Shown in pieces: positions 1 to 10,654 of a stretch of 64,000 nt of DNA. Made by a program: the position numbers and the translations under genes. The notes under the pieces are model-generated. The model did no database searches and was not told the origin of the DNA. It saw only the letters and a program-made list of their open reading frames with translations. Position 1 is the stretch's first letter. Every line of letters starts with the position of its first letter. The stretch is from CAVZVW01 sp963778845 (GTDB lineage: Bacteria > Actinomycetota > Actinomycetes > Actinomycetales > Kineosporiaceae), in contig CAVZVW010000010.1 of the NCBI GenBank assembly GCA_963778845.1, positions 1 to 64,000 of the forward strand. Reading direction: 5' to 3'.

Positions 1-351
1 GGACCGGACCCCGACGTCGACCCGGTACGCGTGGGTCTGGCCAACCTGCTGGACGGGCTCGACGAGTACGCCGACGTGGTCGACCCGTTGACCTCCGGTG
101 AGGTGGTCGAGGGAAGCCTGTCCGACGACCTGGCCGATGTCGCGGCGGACCTCGCCCACGGCATGCGGCACTACCGGGTCGGCCAGGTGGACGAGGCGCT
201 GTGGTGGTGGCAGTTCTCCTACCTGTCCACCTGGGGCCTGCGGGCCAGCAGCGCCCTGCGCGTGCTTCAGTCACTCATCGGCCACCTGCGGTTGGACGCC
301 GACCCCGAGACCGTCGCCGAAGCGGAGTTCGACGCGCTGCACGTGGAGTAG
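1..351 (+). CDS. DUF5063 family protein, 3' part
   Basis: The reading frame is open from the first base, so this is the C-terminal part of a gene that starts before the window; the GTG at 31 is more likely an internal codon than the start. The visible protein is acidic, with a Trp-rich helix (ALWWWQFSYLSTWG) and an Ala/Leu-rich helix near the end. This matches DUF5063, a small actinobacterial family of unknown function that is often found near recR and the lysC-asd genes. No catalytic motif is visible. The family call is from recognition of the Trp-rich segment; the function is unknown. Confidence 0.7.
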   Translation, partial: GPDPDVDPVRVGLANLLDGLDEYADVVDPLTSGEVVEGSLSDDLADVAADLAHGMRHYRVGQVDEALWWWQFSYLSTWGLRASSALRVLQSLIGHLRLDADPETVAEAEFDALHVE

Positions 352-415
352 GCGCGCACACCAGGCCGGCACCGGCATGCGCAGCGGTGGCGGGCCCACC
401 GGGCCGACGAGGTCC

Positions 416-1498
416 TCAGGCGATGCGCGTACCCCTCGGCAGGCGTCGCACCGGAGCCCGCAGCCGGCGTACCGCCATCGCCGAGAAGCCCAGCGCCACG
501 GCGAGGTCGACCGCCAGCCCGTACGGCCATGTCGGGCCCAGTGAGTCGCGCTGCCCCTGGCGGGCGGCGTCGACTCGGTCGAGCTGCGCCTGGTCGGTGG
601 GGCAGAAGTCCTGCACCGGCGGCGGCAGCCGGGCCTCCCGCACGCCGGCCCGGATGAGGGAGAGGGGGTCGCCGGCGGAGTCCCCGGCCGGCTTCGGTGA
701 GGCGTCGGCCACCACGACGTAGGGGCTCGGGGCGAGCAGCCACCAGATCCGCGACGTGTGGATCTGTGTGATGCGCACCGTCTGGGACACGCAGTGGAGG
801 CCGTCGGGAGTGACCGTCCGCTGGACGACCGTGTCCACGGTGGTCACGGTCGGCAGGAGGAGGAGGAAGAGCAGGGGCAGGCCCAGGCCGAGGAACGACA
901 CCGTCAGGTACGTCAGCACCGCCGACGACGACGTGCGCGCGGTCAGGGCGGAGTAGCCGAGCCCGATCGCGCACACGACCAGCAGCGTGAGCGCGAGCAC
1001 GACCAGCGTCGTCAGCAGCCTCCCCACGGGTGTCCCGCCGTCGAAGTACGCCCACAGCAGGAACGGGGAGGCGGTCACGAGGAGGGCCAGCGACGTCGTC
1101 CACGCGGCCAGGAGCTTGCCCACCACGAGGTCGGCCGGTGACAGAAGCGTGGTCTGCAACGTGGCGAGCACGCCGGCCGTGCGGTCGCCGTTGATGCTCG
1201 TGGCGGACAGGGCCGGGGCGACCAGTGCGCCCAACGACAGCACCAAGAACACCACCAGGCCGAAGATCGTCGCTCCGACCCGCGGGGAGGGGCTGGGCTG
1301 ACCGTTCACCAGCAGGCCGGTGCTGCGGTGCAACCCGTAGCGGATCAGCGCCGACAGCACCCCGAGCACCGCGAACCAGACGACCAGGACGACCACCCAC
1401 CGTGTCGACCGCACGCGCTGGCGCAGCTCCAGGCGCGCCACGACGCGTACGCCGAGCAAAGTCGGCCGCCAGGTGGTGGTCCGTCCGCCCGCGCTCAC
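416..1498 (-). CDS. ABC transporter permease
   Basis: Membrane subunit of an ABC-2 type exporter, about 360 residues. The N-terminal TM segment (RWVVVLVVWFAVLGVLSAL) is followed by a large extracytoplasmic loop and a run of hydrophobic helices. The motif INGDRTAGVLATLQTTLLSP is typical of ABC-2 permeases of the NatB/gliding type. The last third carries an extended loop (HTSRIWWLLAPSPYVVVADA) before the final TM segment. The GTG start at 1498 overlaps the stop of the upstream ATPase gene by four bases (GTGA), which shows translational coupling and rules out the longer open frame. Substrate cannot be inferred; such pairs export drugs, lipids or peptides. Confidence 0.85.
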   Translation of the reverse strand: MSAGGRTTTWRPTLLGVRVVARLELRQRVRSTRWVVVLVVWFAVLGVLSALIRYGLHRSTGLLVNGQPSPSPRVGATIFGLVVFLVLSLGALVAPALSATSINGDRTAGVLATLQTTLLSPADLVVGKLLAAWTTSLALLVTASPFLLWAYFDGGTPVGRLLTTLVVLALTLLVVCAIGLGYSALTARTSSSAVLTYLTVSFLGLGLPLLFLLLLPTVTTVDTVVQRTVTPDGLHCVSQTVRITQIHTSRIWWLLAPSPYVVVADASPKPAGDSAGDPLSLIRAGVREARLPPPVQDFCPTDQAQLDRVDAARQGQRDSLGPTWPYGLAVDLAVALGFSAMAVRRLRAPVRRLPRGTRIA

Positions 1499-2433
1499 TG
1501 CCGGTCCTGCGTGAGCGCGAGATAGGCCTGCTCGAGAACGCCGCCCGAGGGCCGGATCTCGACGACGGGCACCCCGTCGCGAACGAGGGCGGCGAGCAGC
1601 TGGGCGGCCTCGGCGTCGGAGGCCAGCTCCACCTCCACGCCCTCCCGCTCGGGCGGCCCGTGCGGCGTCCCGCGGCCGACGAGGCTCGCCAGCAGCGCCG
1701 TCTCGTCCAGCGACCGGATGCGCCAGGTGCGTGCGGACGACGGCGCCTGGCCGAGCACCTCGACCGCGACACTGCGACCACGCGCGACCACCACGGCGGT
1801 GTCCGCCATGGCGTCGAGCTCGGCGAGCACATGGCTGCTCACGAGCACCGCCTTGCCGTCGGCGGCGAGTGCGCGCACCGTGGCTCGCAGCTCCACCCGC
1901 GAGCGCGGGTCCAGCCCCGACGCCGGCTCGTCGAGCAGCAGCACCGCCGGGTCGTGCACGAGGGCGCGCGCCAGCCCCAGGCGCTGCTTCTGCCCCCGGG
2001 AGAGCACCTGGGTCGGACGGTCGGCGAGGTCGGCGAGGTGGACCAGCTCGAGGAGGTCGCCGACCCGGGTTCGCGCGACGGCGCGGGGCACGCGGTAGGC
2101 GTCGGCGACCGTGGCGAGAACCTCCCGGCACGTCAGCGTGGCCCAGGTGCCGAACACGTCGGGCATCCAACCGGTCCTGGCCCGGACCGCGGCGGGTTCG
2201 CGCTGCGGGTCGTGCCCCGCGACGAGCACCTGGCCCTCGTCCGCGGCCAGCAGCGTGGCGAGCACGAGCAGCAGCGTGGTCTTGCCCGACCCGTTCGGGC
2301 CGACGAGTGCGGTCACCTGCCCCGCTGGGGCGTCGAGGTCGATGCGGTCCACGGCCACGACGTCGCCGAACGTCCGCCGCACACCGCGCACGACGACCCC
2401 GCCCGCAGCGGCGGCATCCGCGCTGCCGAGCAT
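1495..2433 (-). CDS. ABC transporter ATP-binding protein
   Basis: ATPase partner of the downstream permease, 312 residues. Walker A is GPNGSGKTT near residue 45, the signature is LSRGQKQRLGLARAL (an R replaces the usual G of LSGGQ), Walker B is VLLLDEPASGLD, and the switch His lies in VLVSSHVLAELD. The C-terminal 90 residues form the divergent domain common to ABC-2 exporter ATPases (NatA, CcmA type). The start is ATG at 2433. About 190 bp separate it from the divergent lysC start, so both promoters should lie there. It forms a two-gene operon with the permease. Confidence 0.9.
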   Translation of the reverse strand: MLGSADAAAAGGVVVRGVRRTFGDVVAVDRIDLDAPAGQVTALVGPNGSGKTTLLLVLATLLAADEGQVLVAGHDPQREPAAVRARTGWMPDVFGTWATLTCREVLATVADAYRVPRAVARTRVGDLLELVHLADLADRPTQVLSRGQKQRLGLARALVHDPAVLLLDEPASGLDPRSRVELRATVRALAADGKAVLVSSHVLAELDAMADTAVVVARGRSVAVEVLGQAPSSARTWRIRSLDETALLASLVGRGTPHGPPEREGVEVELASDAEAAQLLAALVRDGVPVVEIRPSGGVLEQAYLALTQDRQ

Positions 2434-2625
2434 GGCACCCTCCCTGGTCGGCCGCCGTGCTGCGCCGCCGTGCCGACGCCCCCCGACCCTCTCAGACGCG
2501 CCCGCGCACCGGGTGGACGGAGGTCTCGCGATCCGGGACGCCGCCGGGGCGTTCCAAGGCCCTCGTTAGACTCAGGTGCCGGGTTGCGCCGAGGACGAGC
2601 CGACGACGAGCGGAGGAGTCGCACC

Positions 2626-3902
<1,277 letters not shown>

Positions 3903-3906
<4 letters not shown>

Positions 3907-4979
3907 CCCGCAAGCCCACCCTGGCCGTCGTCGGCGCGACCGGTGCGGTCGGCACGGTGATGTTGAAGATCCTCTCCACCCGCGAGGACCGGTGGGGGGA
4001 GATCCGCCTGGTCGCCTCGGCCCGCTCCGCCGGGCGGCGGCTGCGCGTGCGCGGCGAGGAGGTCGAGGTGCAGGCGCTGACGCCGGAGGTCTTCGACGGC
4101 GTCGACGTCGCCATGTTCGACGTGCCCGACGAGGTGTCGGCGCACTGGGCGCCGGTGGCGGCCGCCCGCGGTGCGGTCGTGGTGGACAACTCCGGCGCGT
4201 TCCGCATGGACCCCGACGTCCCGCTCGTCGTCCCGGAGGTCAACCCGGCTCAGGCCCGCAACCGGCCCAAGGGCATCATCGCCAACCCCAACTGCACCAC
4301 GCTGACGATGATGGACGCGATGGGCACGCTGCACCGCGGATGGGGTCTGACCGCCCTCGTGGTCGCCTCGTACCAGGCGGCGTCGGGCGCCGGTCAGCCC
4401 GGGGTCGACCGGCTCTACGACGAGCTCGAGGTCGTGGCCGGCAACCGGTCACTGGGCCAGCAGACCGGCGACGTCCGCCACGCCATCGCGGACAAGCTCG
4501 GGGACGGACCCTCGCCCTTCCCCGCGCCCCTGGCGCTCAACGTGGTGCCGTGGGCCGGCTCGCTGAAGGACGGCGGTTGGACCAGCGAGGAGATCAAGGT
4601 CCGTAACGAGTCGCGGAAGATCCTGGGCATCCCCGACCTGAAGGTGTCCGCGACCTGCGTGCGGGTGCCGGTCGTCACGACCCACTCCCTCGCCGTCCAC
4701 GCCACGTTCCAGAAGCCGATCACGGTGGACGACGCGCGGCGGGCCTTGATGGACGCGCCCAGCGTGGTGCTGCTCGACGAGCCCGAGTCCAAGGAGTTCC
4801 CCACCCCCGCGGACGTCGTCGGCTCCGACCCCACGTTCGTCGGCCGCATCAGGCAGGCCCTGGACTTCCCGAACACCCTCGACCTGTTCGTGTGCGGGGA
4901 CAACCTGCGCAAGGGTGCGGCACTGAACACCGCTCAGATCGCCGAGCTCGTCGCCGACGAGCTCATGTCCGTGCGGTGA
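3903..4979 (+). CDS. asd: Aspartate-semialdehyde dehydrogenase
   Basis: NADPH-dependent reduction of aspartyl phosphate to aspartate semialdehyde, the second step of the pathway begun by LysC. The 358-residue protein has an N-terminal GATGAVG dinucleotide-binding loop, the active-site Cys in NPNCTT (about residue 130), the SYQAASGAGQPG substrate loop and the basic H of the HSLAVHA segment. The start ATG overlaps the lysC stop by four bases, so the pair is one operon. The last 17 bases overlap the end of the convergent S9 peptidase gene. Confidence 0.96.
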
Positions 4980-6852
4980 CCGCCGCAGGCAGGTGGCGCT
5001 GCACGAAGTCGAGCTCCGCCCGCACCTGACGCACGCGCTCGTCGTCCACGAGGGAGCCGTGGCCGGCGTCGAAGCGGTAGACCTCGTGGACGGCGGCGCG
5101 CCGGCGCAGTGCATCGAGGTAGTTGTCGATCTGGCGGATGGGGCATCGCGGGTCGTTCTCCCCTGCCAGCACGAGAACCGGGGCCGCGACGTGGCCGACG
5201 TAGGTCAGCGGGCTGGAGTCGGTGTAGCGCTGCGGCACCTCGTCGGGGCTGCCCCCGAACAACGAGCGGTCGAACGCCTTGAGGCCCTCCATCTCGTCCT
5301 CGTACGCGGCGACGTAGTCGGCGACCGGGACAGCGGCGCACCCGACGGTCCATCGGTCGGGGTACAGGCCGAGGCCGAGCAGCGTGAGGTAGCCGCCCCA
5401 GGAGCCGCCTGACAGCACGACGCGGTCGCGGTCGGCCAGGCCGGCGGCGACCAGGTGGTCCCGCACGGCCACCACGTCCTCGAGCTCGACATGCCCGACG
5501 CGCGCCTGCAACGCGTCGCGCCAGGCCGACCCGTAGCCGGTCGAGCCGCGGTAGTTGACCTGCACCACGGCGAAGCCGTGGTCGACCCAGGCAGCGGGGT
5601 AGGCGCGGAAGGCGTCGGTGTCGTGGTGGGTCGGGCCACCATGGACCTCGACCAGCAGGGGAAGGGGACCGTCGAGCGCGCGGCCGTCGCTGCCGCGAGG
5701 GCGGCGGAGCAGCGCGTGCACCCGCCCACCCGGACCATCGACCCAGACGTCCTCGATCGAGACCGACGGCGGTGCCGCAGCCCCTGGAGAGGCGAGGACG
5801 ACGCCGCCGGCGTCGTCACGAACCGCCGTGGGCTGCGCGGCCGAGGAGTGCAGCAGCCACACCGCGCCGTCGGGCCGGGTCGTGGCCGCCGGGACGGTCC
5901 CCTCCGCCGGCCCGACCACGCTGGTCCCCGTGACAGCGAGGCCGTCGGCCCCGAGCTCGGCTCGGTACAAGCGGGTGCGAGCCTCGTGGTCGACCGCGAC
6001 CAGGAGCGCGCGGCCGTCCCGGTACCACTGGGCGTCGGCGACCTCGCCGGGCAGGTCCAGGGGCAGCTCTGTCTGGCGGCCCGTGGCGACGTCCCAGATC
6101 AGCAGCTCGCCGCGACCCCGGCGCTCGTGGAGCACGAGGAGGCGCTGGTCCCCCGCGACTGGGGCGAACCCCAGTGCGTGCACGCCCTTCCTCGGCCCGT
6201 CCCAGAGCTCACCCGCTGCGGTGGCGTCCGCGAGGTGCAGGACCCTCAGGGCGCGGTACCGCGAGTCCCCGTGCTCGCTGTGCGAGATGGCGAGGAGGCT
6301 CTCGTCCTCGCTGAGGCACGCGACGCCGCCGTCCTCACGGTGCTCGTACAGCAGCGTTGCGTCGGGCTTCCGGTCGGCGCTCGCGCGCACCACGTGGATG
6401 CGGGTGCCGTAGCTGTCGTCGGAGCTGCCCACGACCGCAAGACCGTCGCGGCCGAGGGCGAGTCCGACGGAGTACGCCTGTGGCAGACCGGTCACGTCCT
6501 CGGCCGCCACCGCGGGTCCGGAGCCGAACGGCTGTCGACGCCAGACGCCGTGCTCGTCACCGTCGGTGTCGTCGAACCACCACACCCACTCCCCGGCCGG
6601 GTCGATCGCGCACGCCGAGGTGCCCTCCTTGCGCGCGGTCGCCTGCTGCGGGACCGGTGCACCGACGTCCCAGGAGTGCACCTCCACCACACCGTCGGCG
6701 GTCGCTACCAGCACACACCGCCCCGGGGACTGCTCGGCCCACTCGGGCAGGCCGAGCCGCGGGGCCTTGAAGCGCTTCTCCCACCTCGGCGCTGCAGGCG
6801 GGCCGGCGGCAGCGGGCAGGGCTGAGGAAGGGACGGCGTCCGAGGTGGTCAC
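4963..6852 (-). CDS. S9 family peptidase (prolyl oligopeptidase / acylaminoacyl-peptidase type)
   Basis: Cytoplasmic serine peptidase of 629 residues, likely acting on short peptides. Residues from about 40 to 370 are repeats of a degenerate beta-propeller. The C-terminal alpha/beta hydrolase domain carries GGSWGGYL around the catalytic Ser, the Asp in GENDPRCPI and the His in DAGHGS. The sequence HGGPTHHD is the oxyanion-hole region. No signal peptide is seen. The start is a GTG at 6852 without a strong Shine-Dalgarno, so the exact start is less certain. It is monocistronic, convergent with asd and divergent from the sulfate operon. Confidence 0.9.
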   Translation of the reverse strand: MTTSDAVPSSALPAAAGPPAAPRWEKRFKAPRLGLPEWAEQSPGRCVLVATADGVVEVHSWDVGAPVPQQATARKEGTSACAIDPAGEWVWWFDDTDGDEHGVWRRQPFGSGPAVAAEDVTGLPQAYSVGLALGRDGLAVVGSSDDSYGTRIHVVRASADRKPDATLLYEHREDGGVACLSEDESLLAISHSEHGDSRYRALRVLHLADATAAGELWDGPRKGVHALGFAPVAGDQRLLVLHERRGRGELLIWDVATGRQTELPLDLPGEVADAQWYRDGRALLVAVDHEARTRLYRAELGADGLAVTGTSVVGPAEGTVPAATTRPDGAVWLLHSSAAQPTAVRDDAGGVVLASPGAAAPPSVSIEDVWVDGPGGRVHALLRRPRGSDGRALDGPLPLLVEVHGGPTHHDTDAFRAYPAAWVDHGFAVVQVNYRGSTGYGSAWRDALQARVGHVELEDVVAVRDHLVAAGLADRDRVVLSGGSWGGYLTLLGLGLYPDRWTVGCAAVPVADYVAAYEDEMEGLKAFDRSLFGGSPDEVPQRYTDSSPLTYVGHVAAPVLVLAGENDPRCPIRQIDNYLDALRRRAAVHEVYRFDAGHGSLVDDERVRQVRAELDFVQRHLPAAVTART

Positions 6853-6926
6853 CGGCCAATGGTGCCATCACAGGCGCGTGGACCCCGGCGGGAGTGTCCG
6901 GACTGTGAGCCGGAGGAGTGCCGAAA

Positions 6927-6956
6927 TTGACTAAATAGACTGAGTTAATCTATAAA
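6927..6956 (+). promoter_or_regulatory. Promoter of the sulfate ABC operon
   Basis: An AT-rich patch in very GC-rich DNA. TTGACT (6927-6932) and TATAAA (6951-6956) are separated by 18 bp, a near-consensus sigma-70-type promoter 33 bp before the sbp start. It overlaps the inverted repeat listed next. Confidence 0.65.
6935..6953. promoter_or_regulatory. Candidate operator (inverted repeat in the sulfate promoter spacer)
   Basis: ATAGACT-N5-AATCTAT is a near-perfect inverted repeat (one mismatch per arm) between the -35 and -10 boxes of the sulfate operon. A repressor bound here would block RNA polymerase. The Rrf2-type regulator at the far end of the operon is the obvious candidate, since Rrf2 proteins control sulfur uptake in other bacteria (CymR). 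The link is inferred. Confidence 0.4.
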
Positions 6957-6988
6957 ACTCGAACCACAGTCCACTGGAGGGAACCCCG

Positions 6989-8056
6989 ATGTCCGTACGC
7001 GTCATGCGTCGTCCGCGCTCGCTGCCTCTTGTGCTCGCCGTGGCGGGAACGATGCTGGCGACGGCCGCGTGCGGAGGAGGGTCGACGTCCGGTGGAACGG
7101 CGGGTGCGGCGGGCTCGGGCACCGCAGGGGCCTCGGCCGGCTCCGGGGGCGGGGGCACGATCAACCTCGTCGCCTACTCCACACCGCAGAAGGCCTACGC
7201 GGAGCTCACAGCGGGGTTCGCCGCGACGCCGGCCGGCAAGGGCGTGAGCGTCAAGCAGTCGTTCGGCGCCTCGGGCGCGCAGAGCAGAGCCGTCGTCGCG
7301 GGGCAGCCGGCCGACGTCGTCGAGTTCTCCCTCGAGACCGACCTCACCCGCCTCGTCGACGCGGGCCTGGTCGCCAAGGACTGGGCCGCCGGGCCGCACA
7401 AGGGGATGGTCACCGACTCGGTTGCCGTGTTCGTGGTGCGCAAGGGCAACCCCAAGCAGATCAAGACCTGGGACGACCTCGTCAAGCCGGGGGTCGCGGT
7501 CGTGACGCCCAACCCCTTCAGCTCCGGCAGCGCCCGCTGGAACCTGATGGCCGCGTACGGGTCGCAGGTCAAGAGCGGCAAGTCCCCGCAGGAGGCCCTG
7601 GACTTCGTGCGAGCCCTCCTGAAGAACACCGTCGCCCAGCCGGAGAGCGGCTCGAAGGCGACGGCCGCGTTCGTGGCCGGCACCGGCGACGTCCTCATCA
7701 GCTACGAGAACGAGGCGATCGAGGCGCAGCAGGCCTCGCAGCCCGTGGACTACGTCGTGCCCGACCAGACGATCCTCATCGAGAACCCCGTCGCGGTCAC
7801 GACCAGCACGGCCAAGCCGGCGCTGGCCCGCGGGTTCGTCGACTACCTCTACACGGTGGACGCGCAGAAGCTCTTCGCCAAGCACGGGTACCGGCCCGTC
7901 GTCACCGAGGCGCTCGACCCCACGCGCTTCCCGACGCCCATCGGCCTGTTCACGATCGCCGACCTCGGCGGCTGGGACACCGTCGCCAAGCAGTTCTTCG
8001 ACAAGCAGGCGGGGTCCATCACCAAGATCGAGAACGAGCGCGGCGTCTCCGGGTGA
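6989..8056 (+). CDS. Sulfate ABC transporter substrate-binding lipoprotein
   Basis: Extracytoplasmic sulfate (or thiosulfate) receptor, 355 residues. It has a basic N-terminus, a hydrophobic stretch and the lipobox LATAAC, followed by a Gly/Ser-rich linker, so it should be lipid-anchored. The mature part begins INLVAYSTPQKAY, the start typical of the CysP/Sbp family, and contains NPFSSGSARWNL and VDYVVPDQTILIENPVAV, which are conserved ligand-binding loops. GGAGGG lies eight bases before the ATG. Its stop overlaps the GTG of cysT, so it heads a four-gene operon. Confidence 0.92.
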   Translation: MSVRVMRRPRSLPLVLAVAGTMLATAACGGGSTSGGTAGAAGSGTAGASAGSGGGGTINLVAYSTPQKAYAELTAGFAATPAGKGVSVKQSFGASGAQSRAVVAGQPADVVEFSLETDLTRLVDAGLVAKDWAAGPHKGMVTDSVAVFVVRKGNPKQIKTWDDLVKPGVAVVTPNPFSSGSARWNLMAAYGSQVKSGKSPQEALDFVRALLKNTVAQPESGSKATAAFVAGTGDVLISYENEAIEAQQASQPVDYVVPDQTILIENPVAVTTSTAKPALARGFVDYLYTVDAQKLFAKHGYRPVVTEALDPTRFPTPIGLFTIADLGGWDTVAKQFFDKQAGSITKIENERGVSG

Positions 8057-8883
8057 CCGACACGCTGCAGCGGGTCCGCCCCGGCCGGGAGCACACTGCC
8101 CCCGGCCGGGGCGGGTACGGGGTGGGCCTCGGAGCGGGCCTGGGGATGGGCTACCTCTGCCTCATGGTGGGCCTGCCGGTCGCGGCGGTCGCGGCGAAGG
8201 CGGCGACCCCGGACGCCTGGTCAGCCCTCGCCTCGCCCCAGGCGAGGTCCGCGCTGGTCTTCAGCCTCGGCGCCGCGCTCGTGGCCGCGGCGATCAACCT
8301 GGTGGCCGGGGTGCTGCTCGCCTGGGTGCTCGTGCGCGACACGTTCCCCGGACGGCGCTTCGTCGACGCGCTGATCGACCTGCCCTTCGCGCTGCCCACC
8401 ATCGTCGCCGGGCTGGTGCTGCTCACCCTGTACGGCCCCGGCAGCCCCATCGGGGTCAACGTCGCCCAGACCCGCGCGGCCGTGGTACTGGCCCTGCTGT
8501 TCGTCACCCTCCCCTTCGTCGTGCGATCGGTGCAACCGGTGCTGCTGAGCGTCGACCGGGACGCCGAGGACGCCGCCGCGTGCCTGGGCGCCTCGCCGGC
8601 GACCACGTTCCGCCGGGTCATCCTGCCCGCGATCCTCCCTGCGGCCCTGACCGGTGCCGGGCTGGCCTTCGCGCGCGCACTCGGCGAGTTCGGGTCCGTC
8701 GTGCTCATCTCGGGCAACCTGCCCTTCAAGACGCAGGTGGCGTCGGTGTACATCGCGGGTCAGGTCGAGTCCGGCGACAGCGGCGGTGCGGCCGCCGTCA
8801 GCCTCGTGCTGCTCGCGACGTCCCTGGTCGTGTTGGCCGGCCTCACCGCGGTGTCGAGACGGGTGGGGGCGCGTCATGGCTAG
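8053..8883 (+). CDS. cysT: Sulfate ABC transporter permease CysT
   Basis: Inner-membrane permease of the sulfate/thiosulfate importer, 276 residues with about six TM helices. The EAA-like cytoplasmic loop AACLGASPATTFRRVILPAI is clear, as is FARALGEFGSVVLISGNLP, a strong marker of CysT/CysU. The GTG start at 8053 overlaps the sbp stop (GTGA); the longer open frame upstream is a shadow. Its end overlaps the start of cysW by eight bases. Confidence 0.92.
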   Translation: MTDTLQRVRPGREHTAPGRGGYGVGLGAGLGMGYLCLMVGLPVAAVAAKAATPDAWSALASPQARSALVFSLGAALVAAAINLVAGVLLAWVLVRDTFPGRRFVDALIDLPFALPTIVAGLVLLTLYGPGSPIGVNVAQTRAAVVLALLFVTLPFVVRSVQPVLLSVDRDAEDAAACLGASPATTFRRVILPAILPAALTGAGLAFARALGEFGSVVLISGNLPFKTQVASVYIAGQVESGDSGGAAAVSLVLLATSLVVLAGLTAVSRRVGARHG

Positions 8884-9673
8884 GGTCACGCTGCGGGTGG
8901 TCGCGCTGGCGTACCTGTCCGCTCTCCTTCTGGTACCGGTCGCGATGATCGTGTACCGGGCGTTCAGCCACGGCATCGCGGCGGTCGTGGCCGCACTGAG
9001 CACGCCCGAGGCCCTCCACGCGATGTGGATGACGATGGTGGTGACGGCTCTCGCCGTGCCGATGACCGTGGTCTTCGGGGTGGGCACGGGGTGGCTGCTC
9101 GCTCGGCGGCGGATGCCGTTCCCGGGGGCGGTGAACCTGCTGATCAACCTCCCCTTCGCGATGTCGCCGGTGGTCATCGGGCTTGCCTTGTTCCTGCTCT
9201 ACGGGCGCGAGGGGTGGCTCGGCGGATGGCTGATCGCGCACGGCGTCCAGGTGTTGTTCTCCCTTCCGGGCATGGTCCTCGCCACGGCCTTCGTCTGCCT
9301 TCCGTTCGTCGTGCGGGAGGTCGTGCCCGTGCTGGAGGAGCTCGGCACCGACCAGGAGCAGGCGGCGGAGGTGCTCGGAGCCTCGCCGATGCGGACGTTC
9401 TGGCGCATCACGCTGCCGTCGATGCGCTGGGCTGTCGTCTACGGCGTCGTCCTGGCGACCGCCCGCGCGCTGGGGGAGTATGGCGCCCTGAGCATCGTGT
9501 CGGGCAACGTCGTCGGGCAGACCCAGACGCTGCCTCTGTTCGTGGAGGAGCGCTTCCGCACGTTCGACTCGACGGCGGCCTACGCCGCAGGGCTGGTGCT
9601 GGCCGGGCTGTCCCTGCTCGTCCTGCTGGCGATGACGATGCTGGGCAGCCGGCGTGAGAGGAAGACGGCATGA
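8876..9673 (+). CDS. cysW: Sulfate ABC transporter permease CysW
   Basis: Second permease of the importer, 265 residues. The EAA loop AAEVLGASPMRTFWRITLPSM and the segment ATARALGEYGALSIVSGNV match CysW; CysT and CysW form the heterodimeric channel served by CysA. The ATG at 8876 lies inside the end of cysT, and its stop overlaps the ATG of cysA, so all four genes are translationally coupled. Confidence 0.92.
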   Translation: MARVTLRVVALAYLSALLLVPVAMIVYRAFSHGIAAVVAALSTPEALHAMWMTMVVTALAVPMTVVFGVGTGWLLARRRMPFPGAVNLLINLPFAMSPVVIGLALFLLYGREGWLGGWLIAHGVQVLFSLPGMVLATAFVCLPFVVREVVPVLEELGTDQEQAAEVLGASPMRTFWRITLPSMRWAVVYGVVLATARALGEYGALSIVSGNVVGQTQTLPLFVEERFRTFDSTAAYAAGLVLAGLSLLVLLAMTMLGSRRERKTA

Positions 9674-10650
9674 GCATCGAGGTGCGCGGGGTGTCGAAGG
9701 CGTTCGGCGCCTTCCAGGCGCTCGACGACGTCGACGTCTCGATCCCCTCGGGCAGCCTGACGGCACTGCTCGGACCCAGCGGCGGGGGGAAGTCGACGCT
9801 GCTGCGCGTGATCGCCGGGTTGGAGTCCCCGGATGCCGGCCAGGTGCTCATCGACGGCGTCGACGTGGGCGCTGTGCCGGCGCGGCGCCGCGGGGTCGGG
9901 TTCGTGTTCCAGCACTATGCGGCGTTCGCCCACATGAGCGTGTGGCAGAACGTGGCGTTCGGGCTCCAGGTCGCCAAGGAGCCCAAAGCTGTGGTCCGTG
10001 CGCGGGTGACGGAGCTGCTCGAGCTCGTGCACCTCGACGGGCTGGCCCACCGCTTCCCCTCGGAGCTGTCCGGTGGGCAACGCCAACGCATGGCTCTCGC
10101 CCGCGCGCTGGCGGTCCAGCCTCGGCTGCTGCTGCTGGACGAGCCCTTCGGGGCCCTCGATGCGAAGGTGCGCCAGGAGCTGCGCGCGTGGCTTCGCGCC
10201 CTGCACGACCAGGTGCACACGACCACGATCTTCGTCACCCACGACCAGGAGGAGGCGATGGAGATCGCGGACGAGATCGTCATCGTCAACTCCGGTCGGA
10301 TCGAGCAGGTGGGTGCGCCCGAGGAGCTCTACGACCATCCGGCCAACGAGTTCGTCATGAGCTTCCTCGGGCCCGTGACCCGGCTGGGCGAGGCGCTGGT
10401 GAGGCCGTTCGAGATCCGGGTCACGACCGACCGGGAGGACGGGACCTACGAGGCGGTGGTCGACCGGGTGATCCCGCTGGGCTTCCACTGCCGGGTCGAG
10501 GTCACGCTGGCCGACGGTACCGCCGCGACGGTCCAGCTCACGCGGAGCGAGGCCAGGCAGCTGGAGCTGGAGCCACGGACGATCGTGTTCCTTCATCCGT
10601 GGCGGCACGTGCGGCCCCCGCTGTCGCTGCCGCTGCCCACGGGGCGCTGA
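9670..10650 (+). CDS. cysA: Sulfate ABC transporter ATP-binding protein
   Basis: ATPase of the importer, 326 residues. Walker A GPSGGGKST near residue 36, Q-loop FVFQHYAAF, signature LSGGQRQRMALARAL, Walker B LLLLDEPFGALD and the switch His in FVTHDQEEAME are all intact. The C-terminal domain (about 240-320) is the TOBE-like regulatory domain of sulfate-type ATPases (IPLGFHCRVEVTL). It is the last gene of the operon and ends four bases from the convergent rrf2 gene. Confidence 0.93.
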   Translation: MSIEVRGVSKAFGAFQALDDVDVSIPSGSLTALLGPSGGGKSTLLRVIAGLESPDAGQVLIDGVDVGAVPARRRGVGFVFQHYAAFAHMSVWQNVAFGLQVAKEPKAVVRARVTELLELVHLDGLAHRFPSELSGGQRQRMALARALAVQPRLLLLDEPFGALDAKVRQELRAWLRALHDQVHTTTIFVTHDQEEAMEIADEIVIVNSGRIEQVGAPEELYDHPANEFVMSFLGPVTRLGEALVRPFEIRVTTDREDGTYEAVVDRVIPLGFHCRVEVTLADGTAATVQLTRSEARQLELEPRTIVFLHPWRHVRPPLSLPLPTGR

Positions 10651-10654
10651 CCGC

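Noticed and set aside
1225..2625. N-terminal extension of the lysC frame of more than 460 codons
   Set aside because: It runs antisense through the ABC ATPase gene. The aspartokinase family start (VQKYGGSS) and a good ribosome site place the start at 2626.
5455..6825. 456-codon plus-strand frame opposite the S9 peptidase
   Set aside because: No domain is recognisable and the amino acid make-up is that of a shadow; the minus-strand peptidase has its full catalytic triad.
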